Position numbers and translations under genes: made by a program. Below the pieces are notes generated by a model. It did not search any database. It saw only the letters and a list, made by a program, of their open reading frames with translations, and had not been told where the DNA came from. Of a stretch of 64,000 bases of DNA, positions 1 to 13,700 are shown piece after piece (within the stretch, counting starts at the first letter, position 1; each line of letters opens with the position of its first letter). Source of the DNA: Anisus vortex (taxonomy: Eukaryota > Mollusca > Gastropoda > Planorbidae). The stretch is from assembly GCA_949126835.1 (NCBI GenBank), contig OX421492.1:39328886-39392885 (forward strand), given 5' to 3'.

Positions 1-177
1 AATTAAACTATTGTGAGTCATATAATACTAATACTACATTATATTAAAAAATTTAGAGAAATTAATAACTTAGAATTTAGGATAATTATTTATTTTAAAA
101 TGTTGTTGTTGTTTTTTTTGCACATATTTTCTTGTAAAAGGGAAATCAAAATTATCTACTTGTATTGTTTTTATTAG
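1..177 (+). other. 3' part of an intron upstream of D1
   Basis: AT-rich sequence with a T-rich tract before the AG at 176-177. It continues an intron that begins left of the window. Nothing else is recognisable. Confidence 0.7.
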
Positions 178-1730
178 TATGTGGCAAAGAAATGGGTTTA
201 CAAAGCCAGCAAATTGTTCAGGACTCTCAGTTAACAGCCTCATCAAGCAAACCTTTCCATGGACCGGAGTTGGCAAGACTTTCGGATTACTATAAGGGAT
301 CTTGGATGCCATTGTAATTTTTTGTTCATATCCATATTCTTATTTTGTATATTTTGCTTCATGAAAGGTCCTTTCTGGGCATGTGCATTGAACCAAAAGC
401 ATAAAAAAACACACTCTCTCTTGCATGTTAATAAATTAGTTCTTAGCTAGATGGTGCAGGAGTGAGTGCTAAAAAAAATAAAAAAAAATAACCATAAGCC
501 ACTATTGTTGATTGTTAGGAGTCAAAGGGTTATAGTGCAGGTATTTATAGATAATTTAGATACACATTATCTGCCTGTCTTTAGCTACCTACAAAGCATT
601 AGCGGGCCATCTTGTTGAAATTATTTCTTCAAAACTACTGCTTAATTTTTAAAAAAATATATTTGAGTCAATACAGTATTTTAACTAGAAGAATCAATAC
701 AAATGTGATTGCGTTGTGTTTTGTAAATATCTGGGAATTTCTTTTTTACATGTATTAAGATCTGTGATAATATTATTATGTAAAGATCTAATTTATTATC
801 CTTGTTGTCTGTCTCATTCTAATGCATTTTTTGTTTCCCTGTCTACTTCAAGTAAATGAAATTATCTGTGTTATAAAATGAACACGATTTTATTTCCTTT
901 CTTTTTTCTTCAGGAACAATGACACATCACCTTTTATTCAAGTCAACTTTCAAGAGCCAAAGTTTCTATCTGGCATAGTAACCCAAGGGGAAGGAAGAGA
1001 AGACAGATGGGTGACAGAATACAAAGTCTTCACAAGTATTAATGGTGTGGACTATGTGCCTTACTCAGAAAAACAAAATGGTGCAACAATTTTCAAGGCC
1101 AACACAGATACCAACACACCAGTTACCAATCTCTTTGTTCAAAATGTCATGGCACAGTACCTCAGGATATATCCAGTTGGCAGCCACATGCATCCTGCTA
1201 TGAGGTAGTTGGAGGTTTAAAAATAAAGGTCGCAATTACTAAATTACTGTAATGTATATTTCATGGAGTCAATTAGTATAACTTTTTTTGTTGTCCAGCA
1301 TCTTATAAATAGGAATATAAGTGAAAATAAAGACACTATTATTACTATCATAACTTGAAAAATTCCAGTAATATCATAAAAAAAAATTTGATTTATATTT
1401 GAAGGATTCCAAGTTTTTTAAATATTTTTTGAATAACTTCTTAGTTGAAGTTAATCAGATATACTTGCATTTAGTATGTTAAAAAAGGATTTGTATCAAT
1501 TATGTTAAGAATCAAAAAAAAAATTGTATCCTTGTTCTGAAACATGTATTATATTTCTTCTTCTTCTAGGTTTGATGTGCTGGGCTGTAATCCTTCCAAG
1601 TCAGATATTAAAATAACCACACTAGCTCCACCTGTAACAGCTTCCACAAGTACACTGAAACCAACTTTACCATCTGGCCAAACAGCTCAGTCAACATTGA
1701 CACCACCTCCAGATATCATACAACCATCTG
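178..1730 (+). CDS. D1, F5/8C domain type 1 (unit 1)
   Basis: Exons 178-313, 914-1204 and 1570-1730. The domain opens with CGKEMGLQSQ, passes SWMP at the first exon end and closes with RFDVLGCNPS. Type 1 is told from the other types by 'TQGEG' instead of 'TQGSP/A', and by a phase 2 intron splitting the Arg codon just before FDVLGC. The central exon is 291 nt, one codon shorter than the 294 nt seen in all other type 1 domains (the codon is missing between NG and TIF). The linker is Pro/Thr-rich and carries LPSGQT. Introns of 600 bp (314-913) and 365 bp (1205-1569) hold nothing recognisable. Confidence 0.92.
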
Positions 1731-4700
1731 GTGAGTATTTAAACACATAGAAATAATTGGTTTCAAATTTGGTTCATTAACATATATATGTAAGCAAAAT
1801 ACCTATTTCAGTTCAAATAAAATACAAATAAGGTTTCTGTTATTTTAATAAGACTAATGTGAACATTTGTTGAACTGTGCAGTGATGAGCAGGTTTTCTG
1901 TAATTGCTTTATTACAGTTTGCCTTGCACCCATGGGATTAAGCAGCCATTACATTATAGCTAACGAGCAGCTGACATCATCATCAAATCTTGATAGCATT
2001 CACACTGCAGCTGATGGAAGACTTTACAATGCTAAGTCAGACACTTCTGGTGGATCTTGGATTCCTGGGTAAACTATTACTTCATACTTCATCTTTGACC
2101 AGGATTTGGGGTACCCGATTTCTATGGCTTTACAGCTGTTTCCCTCTATTTCAACATACCATACACTAAAGTTGCTTTTAGTGTTCCCAAAGTTAGTCTT
2201 TAATACATGTATTTTTCTTGAGAACATTATCTAGAAATATTTACTCAACTATGAAACTAGACTCCAAAGATGGCTAAGTTACATCATTGATTTAACTAAT
2301 TGTTAATATTTGTACAATAGAGAAACTGTACATTTGTATAGGAATAGTGATACAGTATTTTTTTTTTGAAAATAAAATGAAAGCAGAACATCTAGTATTT
2401 AAATAAGTTAGAAATGTACCGTACATATCATCGATTTCTTCATATTGAATTATCCTATTCTCTTTCCTGTTTGTTTTAATGTTTATTGTAGAACCGAATA
2501 GGCGACTAATCTTACTTTTTTTTTTCAGCATTGGTACTCAGCACTGGATTACTGTGGATTTCAATGAACCAAAACTTTTGTCAGGAGTTGTGACACAGGG
2601 CAGTCCAGATTCCTCTCGTTGGGTTAAGACCTTCAACATCTACTACAGTGTTGATGGTGTAGACTATATTCCATATACTCTGTACCCTGGCGACACAACA
2701 CCTTATTTGTTTACTGCCAACACTGATGGCACAACACCTGTGAGAAACTTACTGAACCGTGAAATTATTGCCCAGTACTTGAAGATTGTTCCAGTTGAGG
2801 CAGGACCTAATGGTGTAGGTCTTAGATTTGATGTGCTTGGATGCAACCCTGACACACCAAACCCACCACCACTTCTGATAGTGTCACCACCTACAGGGCC
2901 AACACCATCGCCAGGCACTGGGCCTACAGTAACACCACCATTACCTCCACTGCTAAGTTAGTAGACTTCATTGTCATTATTATTTAGGTTATTTCACTGA
3001 TAAGATAGTAGTTCTTAGTTTTATTGCTGTGATTATTTCACTAATATGCTAATAAACCACAATGTTCCGTCTGTGATTATTTAGAAGGACAGTGTTAAAA
3101 ATATATATCAAAATCTTAAAAGAAATGGACAAAATAGAACTACATCATTCCAATTATGTTCAAGCTGTAATTTCAGTTTAACTCCCTTGAGTCAAAGTAC
3201 ACAAATGAAAATCTACTCATTGCGCAGTCCACATAATTAGTTTTCTTGCTGTAGAAACCTTATGAACCCACATAGAAAGAAACCTTACATTCAATGAAAT
3301 AAATATTTAATACTTTAAGTAAAAAGTAAAGTATCCCGTTGTACCAAAATGATCCATAATGAAGCTATTAAATACTATTTAAATGCAGCTTTAAACTTGA
3401 TTTAAATTTTGGTCCCGGGGGGGGGGGGGGGAGGGGGGGATGCTGCTGCATTTTAATTCCAGAAAACTACAAAAAGAGAAGTGTAGGAATCTTTACAGCA
3501 TAAACAAATATTTACTAACTTTCAGAATGTGATATGCCCATGGGAATTTCCAATCCTATGATAATTGGTGACAAACAGCTGACTGCATCATCTTCCCTTG
3601 ATGTGTACCATGGACCAACTAGAGGCAGGATTGATATGTATAATGATGGATTATTTGCTGGAGGATGGTCTCCTAGGTTGGTCTCTTTTTATTGACTTAT
3701 ACATCTTCATTTTTTTGTTTGGTTTTTATGGATGCTAGTCTTCTTGGCATAAGGATAAGAGAGAATTGTTTCAGGTGGCTTACACAAATGGATTATATTA
3801 TTCAGATTTGACTAGATATTGTTTAAAACACTTTTTATTAAATGATAATAACAATCACATTTGCAGTACAACTGACCAGAGCCCATACTTGCAAGTTGAC
3901 CTTCTGTCACCATATAAGTTCTCTGGAGTTTCCACTCAAGGAAGTGCTGACCAACCATCCTGGGTCACCAAGTACACTGTGTACTACAGTAATGACAGCA
4001 TCAACTTCCAGCCTGTCAAAGACAACTCTGGCAACCCAATGGTGTTCAATGGCAACACTGACCAGTTCACCCCAGTCACCAACTTCTTCCCCTCTGAAGT
4101 AGCCAGATACATACAGATCAGACCAATAGAATCTCACAATGGTATAGCTTTGAGGTTTAACTTGTTTGGTTGCGAGACCCCAAGGCCTACACCTGTTGTA
4201 CCCATTGTATCGGGTGTTACATTAGCTCCGCACCTAACGGGAAAAACTACTCTAACACCACCTGCAGGGCATTTTGAAATCACCATGGGCATACCTACAT
4301 TTGCAACTCCAATTCCAAGTAGGTTATCACATAAAATATCTTTGTTAATTTTGTTATCAATAAATATCAATTTATTAATAATAATTTTAACAATGTTAAT
4401 GTGATCAATTATTGATGATTGAAAATATTTTTTTACGAGCAGATACAGTTTGTAATTTCCCCATGAATGTTGACCGACCTTCAATGATAACCAACAATCA
4501 GATAACAGCATCAAGTCAGTTAAGTTCTACAACAACAGCATCTGAAGGAAGATTAGATAATAAACTTTCTTCATGGGTTCCAGGGTTAGTAGCTCAAAAT
4601 AATTGTTTTGTTTTTTTTAATGATTTGAATAATTTTTACATTAGGCTCAAAGAATATAACAAAAACTTGGCAGTCCTCTAGCAGCAGTGTGTTCCATTGC

Positions 4701-7700
4701 CTTTTTTTAAGTCTTGCAGTTGGAATTCAGGTCAAACTCCAGAATTATTACCAATTCTGAAAGGTTTCCCTGATGTTCTTCCGACAGGTACATGGAAAGG
4801 AAAGGTAGTTTGACATTGAGTTTCCCACACAATTTCGTTGTATGCAAAGCCTATGAAAACTGATAAATGCTGCTTCTAAGATGGATTTAAATCATTTGTT
4901 GCTTAATTAAAGTAACCTTTCTAGAAAAATGTGAAGGTAAATTTTACTTATGCTAGAATGTTTTTGTTTTTTTACATTTTAGTGTTGCAGACACCAATCA
5001 GTGGCTACAGGTTGACTTCCAAACACCACAGAATCTTTCTGGAATTCTTACCCAAGGCAGTCCTATTGCTGAGAAATGGGTGTCATCTTTTTATATTCGT
5101 ACTAGTTTGGATGGCTTCACATATTACCCAATTAAAAATGATGATGACAATATCCAAGTATTCTTAGGAAACTCTGATAAAGACTCTATCATAAGAAATT
5201 ACTTTCCACGAGTAAGTCCGCTTCATTTATATTTTCTTCAAAGTGTCAACATTTTTTTAAATCTTTGATGAACTAATTCAAGTAGTTTGAATTTGTTTAC
5301 TTAGGGATAGTTTAGAATATTTTTAACAAAGAAATGCACATATAATAGTAAATATATGAAATGTATAAAAATCATTTTATGGTGGTTTAAATATCAATAA
5401 TATTTTAATAATCTCATTTATTATTTTTATCTTAAATTTAATGTGTAACATTTGTAAAGCACCATTAATTACATTTGTTTGAACAATTTATTTGCATTAA
5501 AAAATTGAAGGTATATATTTTGAATGTTAGCCTAAATATATTTTAATGAGCATAATTAGAAGTTTCTTTGCAATCACTGAAATTTACTTAAGTCTTTAAA
5601 TGTTTAATAAAAATTCTTATTCTTATTTCCATTTAGTTTTAATATGATAAATTTTAAAGTAAATGTTTTAAACTTATACATGACACAATTACTTTATTGA
5701 ACTTAATTTTTACAATACTGTTTTTCCTTATAAAATGTTTGAAGTATCATGTATACATGTCTGCTATAGTGTTCCAATTTACTTTCGATGTTTTATGATG
5801 TCATTAAAATGTTTTTTATTCAGGTTATTGTGGCCCGATATGTTCAGATTGTACCACTGACTTGGGCACCCAATGGCCCTGGCCTAAGATTAAATTATAT
5901 TGGATGCTACTCAACTTTATCTCCCACACCTCGGCCACCCTTGAGTACTGATCAACCACCAATACCAACTGGAAGTCAAACTGTGGTTACAACTTCTAGG
6001 CCACCAATCATTACACCATATGTACCATCAGAGCCTTGTAAGTTGTTTTAAAAATAAACTAAATATATTTTTTTAATGTTATAATAGCATTTATCTTATT
6101 TCATTTGAGTCCTTCTTGCATGTAATTATAGATTCTTCTTCTATTAAGATGATTTTTGCATCCTACGCTTATCCATGGTTTAAGTCTTCTTTTTACATGT
6201 TACAGAGTCCTGCAAGTATACATTAGTCCTGAAAATGTGTCATTATAATGTAATATCTTAAATTTATTTATTTTTACCAGTATGTACTAAAGCAATGGGG
6301 TTACAAAATCAGAGAATAGTTGATGATCACCAGTTCAGTGCATCTTCAAGTGAACCTAACCATGGACCAGCATTGGCCAGACTCTCAGAAACTAATTATC
6401 AAGGCTCATGGATGCCTTCGTATGTATACTGTTTCATGTTTAGTACATTTGCAAGGGCTTTTAACAGATAAAAATATTTTTTTTTACAGATGTCTTAGTT
6501 AATGATTGTTTGGATAATAGTGTGCACAACATAAATAAAGTGAAACATTGTTATTATGCTGAGTTTTTTTTGAAAGTTTTGGCTACAGATCTTTTGGCAT
6601 GAAAGGTATAAACAAATATTTCTTTACAGGATCAATGATGATGCACCTTATATTGAAGTAAATTTCCAGGAGAAGAAGTTATTATCAGGAGTTGTTACCC
6701 AAGGTGAAGGACTTGTGGAGAAATGGGTCACAGAATATAAAGTTAACTACAGCAACAATGGTGTTGATTTTTATCCCTATTCTGAAAAGCAAGATGGAAT
6801 TGCCAAAACTTTCACTGCAAACTCTGACAGCAATTCACCAGTAACTAATCTCTTTGTGCGAAATATCATTGCTCAGTACATCAGAGTCATACCTGTTAGC
6901 AGTCACATGGGGTTCGCATTGAGGTAAGGTATTAAGTTTTACAAAAGCATTTGAAATGCCATTCTGCTTATACAGCTTTAGATTTTTAACTAATAATATT
7001 TAACTATTATTAAGGTAACTGGGTCTATCTTCTGTAACAATATTTTCCCATTTTTGTGCTCTGCTTTTATTTTAAAAAGGTTTGATATTCTTGGCTGCAA
7101 CCCAACAGTGGAAAACCCACAGATTACAACTCACTCAACACTCTACCCTACTGTTGCAACCACATCAACATCAACTGCTCCAACACCACCTGGACAGACA
7201 GCAGAAACTACATTAGAACCCATACCAATAACTGGTAAACAATGATTGTTATCTCTTTAGTTTAAAAAAAAAAGACAATTAATTAATAATATATACTATA
7301 ACCTACTATATTTATTAAATGAAAAATTTGAATATAAAGCTTTTGAGTTCCCACACATGACAACTTCTTGAATTGGATTACATTATCCTTGACTGATGAA
7401 AAAAAACAACAATTTTTTAAAATAAAGTTTCAAAAGTTTTCCAGTGTCATCGGTTAAGGAAAAAAATGTGATTTAGTTTTACATCCTTAAAAATAAATTT
7501 TAGTTTTTTTTCTTTTACTCCTTTAAATGTTTGTTGCTCACAAGTTTTTATAAAACCTTCACAGTTTGTCAGACTCCAATGGGCTTAACCAATCATTACA
7601 TAGTCTCAGATTACCAACTAACATCTTCCTCTGATCTGGACACAAAACACACAGCAGCAGATGGAAGACTGTACAGTGTTAAGACAGAAACATCTGGAGG

Positions 7701-10700
7701 CTCATGGATACCTGGGTATATTACTTTAAAAAAAATTAGAATCAAAGTCTTTTGAAATTCAAAATTTTTCTTTATTATTAAAGTTGAGTTAAAGATTGAA
7801 AACCATTTTGAAATATTTCAACTTTTTAACAAATTTATCAACAGATCAAGTACACAACAATGGGTGATGGTCAACTTCAATGAGCCAAAGCTTTTGTCAG
7901 GAGTTGTAACACAAGGCAGTCCTGACTCCTCTCGTTGGGTGAAGACATTCAACATCTACTACAGTGTTGATGGTGCAGACTATATTCCTTACACTCTGTA
8001 CCCTGGCGACACAACACCCTATTTGTTTACTGCCAACACTGATGGGTCAACACCTGTGAGAAATCTAATGAACCGTGAAATCATAGCTCAGTATCTTAAG
8101 ATAGTTCCAGTTGATGCAGCGCCAAGTGGAATAGGTCTTAGATTTGATGTTCTTGGCTGCAATCCATCATCTGAACCCCCAGTACTAACTCCTCCAACAC
8201 CAGTCATTGGACCAACAACTTCACCAGGAACTGGCCCAACACCTTCACCAGGAACTGGCCCAACACCTCCTCCTACCATAACACCCAAATTTGGTAAGGG
8301 CTTAAAAAAATGTTTGTATTGTACTTTAATAATATGAGTTCTGTAACTAATATTTATGTCTCATTTCAATGCAAATAATTATTTGTAATATTTTTCCACA
8401 GTTTGTGATCTCTCTATGGGCATAAGCAATCCCCTCATAATATCTAACAACCAGTTAACAGCTTCTAGCTCTCTTGATGGCTACCACGGACCTTCACGTG
8501 GAAGATTACAAATGTTCAACAATGGACTTTATGCTGGTGGATGGTCTCCAAGGTAATTCATTCAAACATGACTATTAATAAAAAAAAATATTTCTTACAT
8601 TTATTTCTTATAAATTTGTGGAAAAAAATAACGAGATATAATGTATGTAGAATTTTTCCATAGGTTCTGGTAGGCCCTTTAAGTGATAGTAAAGAGTCTT
8701 TAAGAGTTTAAAGACTTTTCTCTTTAGTTAGTGGCTGTGTGCCTTGGATACTAACACATATGCCACTGTATTATATAACATTGATGAAGTAATCTTCTTA
8801 AGAGAATGTGTGTCTTTAAAATATAGATTATACTACATTGAATTTGGTCTTTTCATTTTCAGACCTTCAGACTCATCACCATATATTCAAGTTGACCTTC
8901 TTAACACCTATGAGATCTCTGGTGTGACTACTCAAGGAAGCTTTGACCAACCATGGTGGGTCACTAAGTACACAGTCTCTTACAGTAATGATGGGCTCAA
9001 CTTTCAGCCAGTGAAGGACAGCTCAAACAATCCCATCATTTTCAATGGCAACACCAACCAGTACACTCCAGTATCAAACTTCTTCCAAGTTGTTGAAGCG
9101 AGATATATCCAGATACATCCTGTAGAATCCCACAATGCCATAGCAGTAAGATTTAATTTACTTGGCTGCAGATCTCCAGTGCCAATACCTCCAACAAAAG
9201 ACACATGGACCGCAATACCAACTCTAGGAAGTTTTTCAACTGCTACACCTCCCGGTGGTGTTTTTATAAATACACCAACAGTTCCAGTTTCTTTCCAGCC
9301 TCCACCAGGTAAAAAATGCTTAAGAAATATTTTCAAAGAAATAAAAGCAATCTTTCTTCCTAACAATGTCAATTATTTTTACTGCTTAACATTTTAGGCA
9401 TAAGAAAACCATTCATTCTTCATATGGTCTGTTTTCTAAATAAAACTGATATAGTTATTGGTATGTTTACTTATTATCTTAATAAAGCTTTGTTACTAAG
9501 ATTTCATCCTTTCAAAAAATATAACTTACTCTTTAAAAACAGAGCTTATATCATGTTAAAGGATTACATTTAAAATATAACTTGGATAAACCTTGCTATT
9601 GGAAACTTGGTGACTTTATTAACTGAATTATTTGTTTTGTGAGCATTATGTACATTAATTACTGCTGTTAATGTTAAACAGTTCTTAAATTTTATGTTAT
9701 TTTAAATTGTGAAACTTACAGCCATCATATCATTTTTTAAAAGTTCTATAATATTATACATAATTTGCCCACAGTTGTAGACATTAAATTTGTTTATCTA
9801 AATTTCAGAACTACATTTACTTTGCAACATTCCAATGAGTGTTGACCGTCCATCAATGACACCAAATAGTCAGCTAACTTCTTCTAGTCAGCTCAACCCT
9901 CAAACCTCAGCAGCCGAAGGCAGATTGGACAATGCTCTCTCTTCTTGGATACCCAGGTATGTTTAGGAGAGCTTCTCACAACTTACTGTTGGTCAACTGT
10001 CTGTTCTCTGGGAAGATTATCCCGATGAGAAAAAAGCTAAATAAATTAATAATAAATTTGTAATATAAAACATTTTTTTTAGTCTAAATAACCCCAATGA
10101 ACACAAATGAAATGTAGTACTCTGTCAACCTTATACCACAGACAATCTCCATTGTTTTGCAGCATTTCTTTATTTTCATTTTAAATGTATTGATCATTTA
10201 GGAAAACCATCTCTAAGCTATGATTGTTATTCCTGTTGAATTTATATACAACTCTGCCTCACCTTGTTTTAGATGGGGATATAACATCAATGGATTAAGA
10301 CTGATATTGAACTAAGGATATGTATAAAAAATATAAATATTTTCTTTGTACAATAAGGGCTTCTAGCTATTGAATGGGTAGCCTGAACAAACCAGGGAAA
10401 CCAACTAACTACTTAACGTCATTTAAACTCATCAAATTGTAAGACTAGACTTAAATCACTTATAAGGATAGGGCAAAATTATATTCTGTATAAAACTAGT
10501 GTCAGTAGCATTTAGGATAAGAAATATATTCTATTTTTCCTCAGCATGTATGACAACTTCCCATGGCATCAAGTTGACTTCAAAACAGCTCAGAATCTGT
10601 CAGGCATTCTCACCCAAGGAAGTCCAGATTCAGAAAGATGGGTCACTTCATTCACAGTCAGCACCAGCATGGATGGACTAACATTCTTCCCTGTGCGGAA

Positions 10701-13700
10701 TGATGATGGCAATGTGGTTGTTTACACTGGCAATTTTGACAAAAACACATTGAAGAGAAATTATTTCCCACATGTAAGCAATGAGATTTAATCTCCCTGG
10801 TGTCATTTTAAAATCAACTGTTTTTTTTTTTATAAATCATTACTAAAAGTATAATGAGTATATTTGTAACAAAATAATAATTTATGTAAATATAAAAACT
10901 TATAATGGATAGAGTTTTGAATAAATTAGGCCTACATTTCTTTATAAATCTCCTCGTTCTGTCATTTTAAAATTGTAAATTACTCATTCATTTTTCTAAT
11001 ATATCTCTTAAAATCTTTTTAGATCATTGTGGCTAGATATGTACGCCTAGAGCCACTAACATGGGCACCTAATGGACCAGGTCTCAGACTTAACTACATT
11101 GGTTGCTTCTCCACCTTTTCTCCCACTCCAAGACCTACTTTAGAGGTTCTGACTACTGAGGCACCTCATGTTATCACTGGTCCAACAACAGCACCACCTA
11201 CTCCACCTACTGTCACACCCACCCCTTATGGAGAGCCTGGTAAGCTTATCTACTGTATCAAAATGAAGATAATGCATTCACTTGCATTGATATACATTCA
11301 TATTTACTATGTCACAAAAAAGATATATTTTTCTACTTTAATTTTTTCCTATTTTTTTACCAGCCATACAAAGACAACAGGCTAACATGTTTGTATTTTT
11401 CTTAGTGATATTCTTTAACTTGCATTGCAGTTTGTGGTAAGAATATGGGACTGCAGAATCAGAGAATTGTTGATGACCAGCAGTTGTCAGCTTCATCTAG
11501 TGATAGAAACCATGAGCCTAAGTTTGCCAGATTGTCTGAATATGATTATCAGAGCTCTTGGATACCTAGGTTTAGGAACTTTTTTTTTATATCTAATCCT
11601 ATTCCTCTTTGCAAGAGAATATTATGTAGCAAAATAACTTATACAGAAATATTAAAAAAATCAACCTAAAAATAAATGATTTTTATCATAAAAAAAAAGT
11701 GTACAAATATTTTAATATTTTTTTTTTTAATTTAACAAATTTTTGCTTCTATTTATTTAAACTAGCTTTGTACGTTTTTATGAAAACTGAATTGACTTTA
11801 ATGATAAAGATAGTATTTCTGATATTTTGTACATCTACAGCCTGGGTGATGTTAGGCCTTATATTCAAGTGGATTTCAAAGAGCTGAAATTCCTGTCAGG
11901 TGTGGTGACTCAGGGTGAAGGAAGAGAAGACAGATGGGTCTCTGAGTATAAGGTCCTGTTGAGCACAGATGGTGTGAACTTTTATCCTTACTCTGAAAGA
12001 CAAGATGGCAACCCAAAAATTTTCTCAGCCAACACAGACACTAATACACCTGTGACCAATTATTTTATGAAAAACATCATTGCTAGATACATCCGCATAG
12101 TGCCTGTCTCATCTGAAGGTGGAGTTGCCCTAAGGTATGTCATTACTAAAAATATATTGGGGGATGCTGGAATGTTAATTATAGACCTATATATTATTTA
12201 TGAAATTTTGGGGGAGATGCTGGAATGTTAATTATAGACCTATATTATTTATGAAATTTTTGGGGGGATGTTGGTATGTTAATTATAGACCTATATTATT
12301 TATGAAATTTTCAAAGTGAAAAATTATAAAACTTTCTGTATAGAGTGGTTAATATTGAATTGTTTATTAATTTATCCTCCATTTCTATCATCAAATTTGT
12401 ACATTCACTTTGCTATTGAAAGGATGGAAATAGATTTCTTCTTCTTTATTTCAGATGCTCTTTTTATGTAAAAGATTATTGTCTCCCACTCTTCTCTGTG
12501 GCTTGTGAAAAGCTCATATTTTTCATTGAACACAATATTTATTCCTTTATTCTCACTTTTTTTTATTAGGATTTGATAAAAAGAATAAATGAAAACTGTC
12601 AGACACCTTTTTTATCTCTATATTGGTCTTTAACATTCCCAAACAGTTCTATCTAGCATTACACCTTTACTTTTCTCAAATTCAAAGTTTACATTCAATA
12701 TTTCTTGTAACTATTATAAAGACCAGCATGTCATAAAAAAGATAACCAGTTTTGAAAAAAGCTTCTTGTAGGAATATAAACATTTTATCTTTTCAAAGAC
12801 AAGTGATACTAACATGTATTTTACATGTATTGTTTAGATTTGATGTACTGGGTTGCAACCCTTCAGAGCCCAATAAAGATGTTCCTACACATGCAACACC
12901 ATATCCACCTGTGACAACCACTACAACCACTGAGGCACCTCTCTTACCAGGACAGACAAGACCCTCAACTTTGTCACCTACACCCACTCAAGTCACAATG
13001 CCTAATGGTTAGAAAGACCATTATATCATAATTAAAAATATGTTTTTTTTTATTGTAACAAAGTATAGATAATTTATTTTCATATCAAATATGAAACTAA
13101 AGCATGGCTGCTGTGCATATATTAGTTTAGGATATATCATAGTCTTACTGTAAATTTAGATGATACTTCTTCTGTCAACCAGGCTGCAGAGTTATTTCTT
13201 GCAGTCAATGCCTGGCTAACATTTTGAAATGTTATTTTTAGTTCTGTGTTATTGCTGACTGTGTTGGTAACTTTGGCGGAGAATGGACTTAAGGCTAGCC
13301 CCACCTTCAATCACAGTAATAGTGGTTCAATATAATCTTTTTGCACCTATGGGTATCAAGCATAGAATTAAAAACTCTATTGAACTGCAGTTTTTGAAAG
13401 AGACACAAGAAACACTGGGGAAATGGAGCAGATACACTTCTGACACAGACAATTACTATGTCTAATTTTGGATTTATTAATATTGTTTGTAAAGACTAGA
13501 ACTGAAGTAAAAGTCAGCTAATTTGTTCTTTTCCTCAGTTTGTTTAATCCCAATGGGATTAACTAATCATTATGTAGTGACCAATGACCAGTTCACCTCA
13601 TCCTCCAATATTGACCAGACTCACACTGCAGCTGATGGCAGACTTTATAACACTAAGACAAACACGTCTGGTGGATCTTGGATTCCTGGGTTTGTTCATA

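Noticed and set aside
8088..8288. Antisense reading frames of 60-126 codons opposite the second exons of types 2, 3 and others (also 2703-2918, 4134-4514, 14867-15127, 19934-20212, 45113-45364)
   Set aside because: They mirror conserved coding exons, recur at the same place in each repeat, and have no features of their own; they come from codon bias on the sense strand.
13283..13465. A small 60-codon frame in the D9-D10 intron as a nested gene
   Set aside because: No recognisable domain, no splice-consistent frame with the neighbours, and a length expected by chance.
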